A stretch of 5,423 bases of DNA, taken from assembly GCA_010671965.1 (NCBI GenBank), contig JAAHIC010000354.1:1-5423 (forward strand), given 5' to 3'. The position numbers and the translations under genes were made by a program. This DNA comes from Leptolyngbya sp. SIO4C5. Its GTDB lineage: Bacteria; Cyanobacteriota; Cyanobacteriia; Phormidesmidales; Phormidesmidaceae. Below the pieces are notes generated by a model. That model saw nothing but the letters and a program-made list of their open reading frames with translations. It did no database searches and was not told the origin of the DNA. Position 1 is the stretch's first letter; each line of letters opens with the position of its first letter. This document shows, piece by piece, positions 1 through 3,707 of this stretch.

Positions 1-42
1 TGTGAATGAAATGAACTTCTTGTTCTGTCACAGAGGTGTTTA

Positions 43-56
43 GTGTTTGTTGTTAC
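43..56 (+). promoter_or_regulatory. Candidate NtcA-binding box of the nirA operon promoter
   Basis: GTGTTTGTTGTTAC fits the NtcA consensus GTA-N8-TAC with one mismatch (G for A at the third base). NtcA is the cyanobacterial CRP-family nitrogen regulator that activates nirA operons when ammonium is scarce. In class II NtcA promoters the box is centred at about -41.5, which would put +1 near base 91. The hexamer expected at -10 (79-84, TAGTTG) keeps the leading TA of the TAN3T consensus but not the final T; the overlapping GATAGT at 77-82 is an alternative. This was the only GT-N10-AC match I found in the 236 bases upstream of nirA. The position is right, but the motif is short and imperfect. 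Confidence 0.45.
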
Positions 57-76
57 TGTTTTTGACTGACTATTCC

Positions 77-84
77 GATAGTTG
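77..84 (+). promoter_or_regulatory. Possible -10 element of the nirA promoter
   Basis: GATAGT (77-82) matches four of the six TATAAT bases, and the overlapping TAGTTG (79-84) sits 22 bases after the NtcA-like box, the usual class II spacing. Neither is a full TAN3T match. TTGACT at 62-67 resembles a -35 box, but no -10 lies 16-18 bases after it, which fits an activator-dependent promoter better. This call is weak on its own and rests on spacing from the 43-56 box. Confidence 0.25.
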
Positions 85-91
85 TTGGGGC

Positions 92-135
92 AAAGCTAAT
101 GTCAAATCTTTATCGCTAAGGATGCTGTTAGCTTT
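92..135 (+). promoter_or_regulatory. Long stem-loop in the nirA leader
   Basis: AAAGCTAA (92-99) is exactly complementary to TTAGCTTT (128-135), and two G·U pairs (100/127, 101/126) extend the stem to 10 pairs. After a small internal loop (102-105 against 124-125), bases 106-112 pair with 117-123 (seven pairs, one G·U) and close a TCGC tetraloop. The total is about 17 pairs. No T-run follows, so it is not a simple terminator. If transcription starts near 91, as the NtcA-like box predicts, this hairpin forms the very 5' end of the mRNA. That would suit a stability or translation-control element, but the role is inferred. Confidence 0.5.
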
Positions 136-226
136 CTCAAGGGCCTGCTTAATCCCTTTTCTAAAATCCAAGTTTTGTAGAGGCAGATTGTTGTTTGTTC
201 AGTTGCCTTTTACTGCAGCCATTGTT

Positions 227-232
227 AGGTGA
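227..232 (+). promoter_or_regulatory. Ribosome binding site that sets the nirA start
   Basis: AGGTGA lies four bases before GTG 237. It is a good Shine-Dalgarno match, if slightly close. The earlier in-frame TTG at 195 has no comparable purine-rich site before it. This supports GTG 237 as the start of nirA. Confidence 0.55.
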
Positions 233-236
233 AGTC

Positions 237-1820
237 GTGGTTGATACAGCCGTTAACACAGCCAAAAAAGACGTTAAGTTGAACAAGTTTGAAAAGTTCA
301 AAGCCGCTAAGGATGGTCTCGATGTCAAGGACGAGCTAGAGCATTTTGCCGAGATCGGTTGGGAAGCTGTAGATGAAACAGACTTGACCCAGCGGTTGAA
401 ATGGCTAGGCGTGTTCTTCCGTCCGGTTACGCCCGGCAAGTTTATGTTGCGGATGCGGATGCCCCACGGTGTTCTCTCTAGCTACAAACTGCGGGTGCTG
501 GCCGAGATTGTGGAGCGCTATGGCGATGAAGGTAGCGCCGATGTGACAACCCGGCAAAATATTCAGCTACGAGGTGTCCGCTTAGAGGACGTACCTGCTA
601 TCTTTCAGCAGCTCCGCGATGCCGGGATGACTTCGGTGCAGTCCGGCATGGACAATGTCCGCAACATCACAGGTTCTCCGGTTTCTGGCATCGATGCCGA
701 TGAGCTGATTGATACCCAGGGCCTGGTGATGAAGGTTCAGGACATGATCACGGGCAACGGCAGCGGTAACTATGCTTTTACCAACCTGCCGCGTAAGTTC
801 AATATTGCGATTGAAGGCGGGCGAGACAATTCTATTCACGCTGAGATCAATGATATTGCTTTCGTCCCTGCCTACCGAGAGGGGGTTTTAGGATTCAATG
901 TCCTGGTAGGGGGCTTCTTCTCAGCTAAGCGCTGCGAAGCCGCCATCCCTCTCAAGGCTTGGGTGCCGCCCAATGACGATGTGGTAGAGCTTTGCCGCGC
1001 TATTCTACTGGTCTACCGCGATCATGGGCTGCGGGCTAACCGCCAAAAGTCGCGGCTGATGTGGCTGATTGACGAGTGGGGTTTAGACAAGTTTCGGGCT
1101 GAGGTAGAGCAAGTCTTCGGCAAGCCCCTGCTGTCAGAGGCACCTAAAGACGAAATGGATTGGGATAAGCGCGATCACATTGGCGTTTATGCTCAAAAGC
1201 AGTCGGGTCTAAACTATGTGGGTTTGCATGTGCCTGTGGGTCGCCTCCAGGCTGAAGACATGTTTGATTTGGCCCGTTTGGCAGAGGTTTACGGCAACGG
1301 TGAACTGCGGCTCACGGTTGAGCAAAACGTCATTATTCCCAATATTCCAGATTCGCGGGTAGAAACCTTTTTGCAAGAGCCGCTGCTGAAGAAGTTTTCT
1401 ATTGCTCCGGCCCCACTGACGCGATCGCTGGTGTCCTGTACTGGCTCTCGCTTCTGTAACTTTGCCCTGGTTGAGACTAAGCAGCGGGCCTTGGGCCTGG
1501 CTCAGCTCTTAGATGCTGAGCTAACGCTTAACCAGCCCGTGCGCATTCACTGGACAGGCTGCCCCAATTCCTGCGGCCAGCCCCAGGTAGCCGACATTGG
1601 CTTTATGGGTACGAAGACCCGCAAAGATGGCAAGACGGTAGAAGCCGTTGACATCTATATGGGGGGCAAAGTAGGCAAAGATGCTCATCTGGGCGATCGC
1701 GTGCGGCAAGCCGTTCCTTGCGATGAACTCAAGGACGTGCTGAAAGAGCTGTTGGTTGAGCAGTTCAATGCCGAGCCGCAAGATGGCTCGACGGCCAACG
1801 GCAGTATGGCCCATCACTAA
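237..1820 (+). CDS. nirA: Ferredoxin-nitrite reductase (NirA)
   Basis: This enzyme reduces nitrite to ammonium with six electrons from reduced ferredoxin, using siroheme coupled to a [4Fe-4S] cluster; in cyanobacteria it is soluble or thylakoid-associated. From GTG 237 the protein is 527 residues, a normal length for the family. Visible motifs, in order, are FMLRMRMPHG (69-78), TTRQNIQLRG (104-113), NVRNITG (140-146), LPRKFNIAIEG (from 184), and the cluster/siroheme cysteines Cys401, Cys407, Cys442 and Cys446 (C-x5-C and C-x3-C). Arg72, Arg142, Lys187 and Asn189 correspond to the active-site residues I recall from spinach NiR (Arg109, Arg179, Lys224, Asn226). These basic residues and the N-R-N-I-T-G motif fit nitrite rather than sulfite reductase. 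The reading frame extends up to TTG 195, but those 14 residues look non-native and lack a ribosome site. It is the first gene of the operon, 154 bases before nrtP, and contains two HIP1 octamers. Confidence 0.96.
   Translation: MVDTAVNTAKKDVKLNKFEKFKAAKDGLDVKDELEHFAEIGWEAVDETDLTQRLKWLGVFFRPVTPGKFMLRMRMPHGVLSSYKLRVLAEIVERYGDEGSADVTTRQNIQLRGVRLEDVPAIFQQLRDAGMTSVQSGMDNVRNITGSPVSGIDADELIDTQGLVMKVQDMITGNGSGNYAFTNLPRKFNIAIEGGRDNSIHAEINDIAFVPAYREGVLGFNVLVGGFFSAKRCEAAIPLKAWVPPNDDVVELCRAILLVYRDHGLRANRQKSRLMWLIDEWGLDKFRAEVEQVFGKPLLSEAPKDEMDWDKRDHIGVYAQKQSGLNYVGLHVPVGRLQAEDMFDLARLAEVYGNGELRLTVEQNVIIPNIPDSRVETFLQEPLLKKFSIAPAPLTRSLVSCTGSRFCNFALVETKQRALGLAQLLDAELTLNQPVRIHWTGCPNSCGQPQVADIGFMGTKTRKDGKTVEAVDIYMGGKVGKDAHLGDRVRQAVPCDELKDVLKELLVEQFNAEPQDGSTANGSMAHH
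1421..1428. repeat. HIP1 octamer in nirA
   Basis: GCGATCGC is the Highly Iterated Palindrome 1 that is abundant in many cyanobacterial genomes. Here it is read through the codons for T-R-S-L, just before the first cluster cysteine. It is a lineage marker rather than a known functional site. Confidence 0.85.
1693..1700. repeat. HIP1 octamer in nirA
   Basis: This is a second GCGATCGC copy, read as G-D-R in the C-terminal part of NirA. Confidence 0.85.
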
Positions 1821-1834
1821 ACAGACTTCGTCGG

Positions 1835-1855
1835 GGCAGTCAAGCGCTGGCTGCC
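1835..1855 (+). promoter_or_regulatory. Stem-loop just after nirA
   Basis: GGCAG (1835-1839) pairs with CTGCC (1851-1855), and T·G, C-G and A-T pairs continue inward to an eight-pair stem closing the five-base loop AGCGC (1843-1847). It begins 14 bases after the nirA stop. No T-run follows, so it is unlikely to be an efficient intrinsic terminator. It is more likely a barrier to 3' exonucleases or a weak pause site. Confidence 0.45.
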
Positions 1856-1867
1856 TCAGACATGAAG

Positions 1868-1882
1868 CTCAGCAGTGCTGAG
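1868..1882 (+). promoter_or_regulatory. Short palindromic stem-loop between nirA and nrtP
   Basis: CTCAGCAGTGCTGAG is a perfect inverted repeat that can fold as six pairs around the loop AGT. The sequence after it (AAATCCCG) lacks a T-run. It could equally be a DNA-level dyad for a protein; no known operator is recognised. Confidence 0.4.
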
Positions 1883-1906
1883 AAATCCCGTTTGATCTGC
1901 TGAAAT

Positions 1907-1931
1907 CTCTTGGTAGGCGTTCCGCCAAGAG
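1907..1931 (+). promoter_or_regulatory. Stem-loop upstream of the nrtP ribosome site
   Basis: CTCTTGG (1907-1913) is exactly complementary to CCAAGAG (1925-1931) across an 11-base loop. A competing small hairpin, GGCG-TTC-CGCC (1916-1926), uses two bases of the right arm, so two mutually exclusive folds are possible. It lies about 30 bases upstream of the nrtP Shine-Dalgarno and has no T-run. Confidence 0.45.
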
Positions 1932-1959
1932 CTGGCACAAATTAGTTAGTTGATTCACT

Positions 1960-1965
1960 AGGAGA
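1960..1965 (+). promoter_or_regulatory. nrtP ribosome binding site
   Basis: AGGAGA lies nine bases before ATG 1975. It is a near-ideal Shine-Dalgarno that fixes the nrtP start, stronger and better spaced than the site of nirA. Confidence 0.7.
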
Positions 1966-1974
1966 GTAGCCTCG

Positions 1975-3555
1975 ATGCTCACTGAATTGCTGTCCTTTAG
2001 GGGCCGCTATAAGATTCTCCACATGACATGGTTTGCCTTTTTCCTGTCATTTGTGGTGTGGTTCAATTTGGCTCCGCTTGCTACTGCCATCAAAGCAGAC
2101 TTTGGCTTAGATGAAGGTCAAATTCGTACAATTGCAATTTGTAATGTAGCCCTAACGGTTCCGGCCCGGGTGATTATCGGGATGCTGCTGGACAGATATG
2201 GCCCCCGTCTTACCTATTCACTGCTGCTAATATATGCAGCTATTCCCTGTGTGGCCTTTGCCGCTGCCCAAAACTTTGGTCAGCTCGTGGCGGCCCGCTT
2301 GGCCCTCAGCATTGTTGGAGCCGGTTTCGTCATTGGTATTCGAATGACGGCTGAGTGGTTCCCGCCCAAAGAAATTGGTCTAGCCGAGGGTATCTATGGC
2401 GGCTGGGGGAACTTTGGTTCAGCCTTTTCGGCCTTTACTTTAGTAGGTGTCGCCAGCTTCCTCAGCTTTTTCCCCGGTGCTTTTCCGGTTCCCGATGGCC
2501 CGCTGCTAAACTGGCGCTTCGCGATCGCGGCTACAGGCATCATTGCCGCTCTCTACGGCATTCTCTATTACTTCAGCGTAGAAGATACGCCCCCTGGCAG
2601 AGTCTATCAGCGGCCTCGCAGTGCCAGAGGCATCGAAGTGACTACTGTCCGGGACTTCTGGTTCTTGATGCTGATGAATGTGCCCCTCTCTGGCATCCTC
2701 ATGGTGCTGGCCTGGCGCTTAATGAAAGTTGGCTTCTTTTCTCCGACTGCTTTCACAATAGCCATTATTGCCCTTATCGGTTTGTATCTTTTCCAAGCGT
2801 ATAACTGCTGGGTCGTGAACAAAGACCTCCTGGCCGGTCGCAAGCAGTATTCAGCTGAAGATCGCTATGCCTTCAAACAGGTGGCCATTCTGGAATTAAC
2901 CTACATTGTTAATTTTGGCTCTGAGCTAGCGGTTGTTTCTATGCTGCCTGCCTTCTTTGAAGGGACCTTTGGCTTGAGCAAGGCTTTGGCCGGAATGCTG
3001 GCTGCCAGCTACGCTTTTATGAACCTAGTGGCCCGTCCGGGGGGCGGTCTGATTTCAGACAAGCTGGGCAGCCGTAAGATGACGATGGGTGTGCTGACCC
3101 TCTGCATGGGGATTGGCTATCTGGTTATGAGCAGCATTCCCTCCATCCGAGACGCGCTGGGCGGTGGTGGTGCCTTCATGGTGGTACTGGCGCTGATCTT
3201 GACCATGTCCTGCTCCTTCTTTGTGCAGGCGGGTGAGGGTTCCACCTTTGCGATTGTGCCTCTAATTAAGCGGCGCATTACGGGACAGGTAGCCGGTAAT
3301 GTCGGTGCTTACGGTAACGTCGGCGCGGTCGCCTACCTGACGCTATACAGCCTCCTGCCCGATGGCGATATTGGCAACCGCATCTTCTTCCAAACCCTCG
3401 GTATTGCCGCTCTGATTGTAGCCTTCCTCTGCTTCTTCATCCTGAAAGAGCCTAAGGGTTCCTTTGCGGAGTTTCATGAAGGTGAAAGTGAAGTGGTTGC
3501 CGCCCACGGACATACTTCGACGCTGCCTGAAGACCAGTCTGCTCGGATTCTATAG
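1975..3555 (+). CDS. nrtP: Nitrate/nitrite permease, MFS NNP family (NrtP type)
   Basis: This is a plasma-membrane permease for nitrate, probably also nitrite, of the nitrate/nitrite porter branch of the major facilitator superfamily. It has 526 residues. The two nitrate signatures of the family are clear: GGWGNFGSA (142-150) in the N-half and AGNVGAYGNVGA (440-451) in the C-half. The MFS loop motif appears as GMLLDRYGPR (69-78) and again as GLISDKLGSRK (358-368). Arg65 and Arg354 sit at equivalent places in the two halves and match the substrate arginines known in NarK/NRT2 proteins. By eye there are about 14 hydrophobic segments rather than 12, the extra pair at about 228-247 and 257-277. 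The hydrophilic tail from 491 has a His-Gly-His stretch. Its place between nirA and narB supports uptake for assimilation and takes the place of NrtABCD. Confidence 0.93.
   Translation: MLTELLSFRGRYKILHMTWFAFFLSFVVWFNLAPLATAIKADFGLDEGQIRTIAICNVALTVPARVIIGMLLDRYGPRLTYSLLLIYAAIPCVAFAAAQNFGQLVAARLALSIVGAGFVIGIRMTAEWFPPKEIGLAEGIYGGWGNFGSAFSAFTLVGVASFLSFFPGAFPVPDGPLLNWRFAIAATGIIAALYGILYYFSVEDTPPGRVYQRPRSARGIEVTTVRDFWFLMLMNVPLSGILMVLAWRLMKVGFFSPTAFTIAIIALIGLYLFQAYNCWVVNKDLLAGRKQYSAEDRYAFKQVAILELTYIVNFGSELAVVSMLPAFFEGTFGLSKALAGMLAASYAFMNLVARPGGGLISDKLGSRKMTMGVLTLCMGIGYLVMSSIPSIRDALGGGGAFMVVLALILTMSCSFFVQAGEGSTFAIVPLIKRRITGQVAGNVGAYGNVGAVAYLTLYSLLPDGDIGNRIFFQTLGIAALIVAFLCFFILKEPKGSFAEFHEGESEVVAAHGHTSTLPEDQSARIL
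2521..2528. repeat. HIP1 octamer in nrtP
   Basis: This GCGATCGC copy is read as A-I-A in a membrane segment near residue 183 of NrtP. Confidence 0.85.
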
Positions 3556-3576
3556 CTCTAGATGCAGATCTTAGGG

Positions 3577-3603
3577 GGTAAGCCGTTTTTGTCAGTGCTT
3601 ACC
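3577..3603 (+). promoter_or_regulatory. Stem-loop just after nrtP
   Basis: GGTAAGC (3577-3583) pairs perfectly with GCTTACC (3597-3603) around a 13-base loop that contains five Ts (3586-3590). The T-run is inside the loop and not after the stem, so this is not a standard terminator. It begins 21 bases past the nrtP stop. It is likely a 3'-end stabiliser or a pause site. Confidence 0.4.
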
Positions 3604-3624
3604 AGATAAATTGAGTTCCGCCTC

Positions 3625-3677
3625 ACCTCTCACCCTTGTCCTGTACAACCAGGGCTGCCGTTTGGCGGGTGAGAGGT
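3625..3677 (+). promoter_or_regulatory. Possible three-way-junction RNA element upstream of narB
   Basis: An 11-pair perfect stem joins ACCTCTCACCC (3625-3635) to GGGTGAGAGGT (3667-3677). The enclosed bases can fold as two further hairpins: 3638-3643 with 3650-3655 (six pairs, one G·U, loop TACAAC), and 3657-3659 with 3664-3666 (GCC/GGC, loop GTTT), which abuts the outer stem. The element ends 30 bases before the narB start. It matches no riboswitch I recognise. It may be an mRNA control element for narB, or simply a dispersed inverted repeat. Confidence 0.45.
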
Positions 3678-3694
3678 TGATTTAGTAGATGCCT

Positions 3695-3698
3695 AGGA
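3695..3698 (+). promoter_or_regulatory. narB ribosome binding site
   Basis: AGGA followed by an A-rich stretch lies nine bases before ATG 3708. It supports that start over the out-of-frame ATG at 3689. Confidence 0.6.
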
Positions 3699-3707
3699 AA
3701 AACTATC

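Noticed and set aside
47..232. 61-codon frame upstream of nirA (also a 36-codon version from ATG 122) ending four bases before GTG 237
   Set aside because: The long form overlaps the likely promoter. The short form has only AAGG touching its ATG, not a spaced ribosome site. The residue pattern resembles no known protein, although translational coupling cannot be excluded.
161..439. 92-codon minus-strand frame over the nirA start
   Set aside because: It lies opposite the well-supported nirA N-terminus, has no recognisable motif, and looks like a shadow of coding bias.
582..839. Minus-strand frame inside nirA
   Set aside because: It is antisense to conserved NirA motifs, with no ribosome site or family resemblance seen.
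1521..1817. 98-codon minus-strand frame over the nirA 3' end
   Set aside because: It is opposite the conserved cluster-binding region of NirA and is a shadow frame.
1868..1931. Intrinsic terminator between nirA and nrtP
   Set aside because: The hairpins are real as inverted repeats, but none is followed by a run of Ts, and downstream genes of the same pathway continue on the same strand.
1945..1958. GT-N10-AC match (GTTAGTTGATTCAC) upstream of nrtP, considered as a second NtcA box
   Set aside because: It keeps only the outer GT and AC, and lies 16 bases before the nrtP start, leaving no room for a promoter and leader.
2355..2804. 149-codon plus-strand frame inside nrtP
   Set aside because: It is the +2 frame of a convincing membrane protein and contains no family motif. 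Its Trp/Arg/Ser-rich make-up is typical of an off-frame reading.
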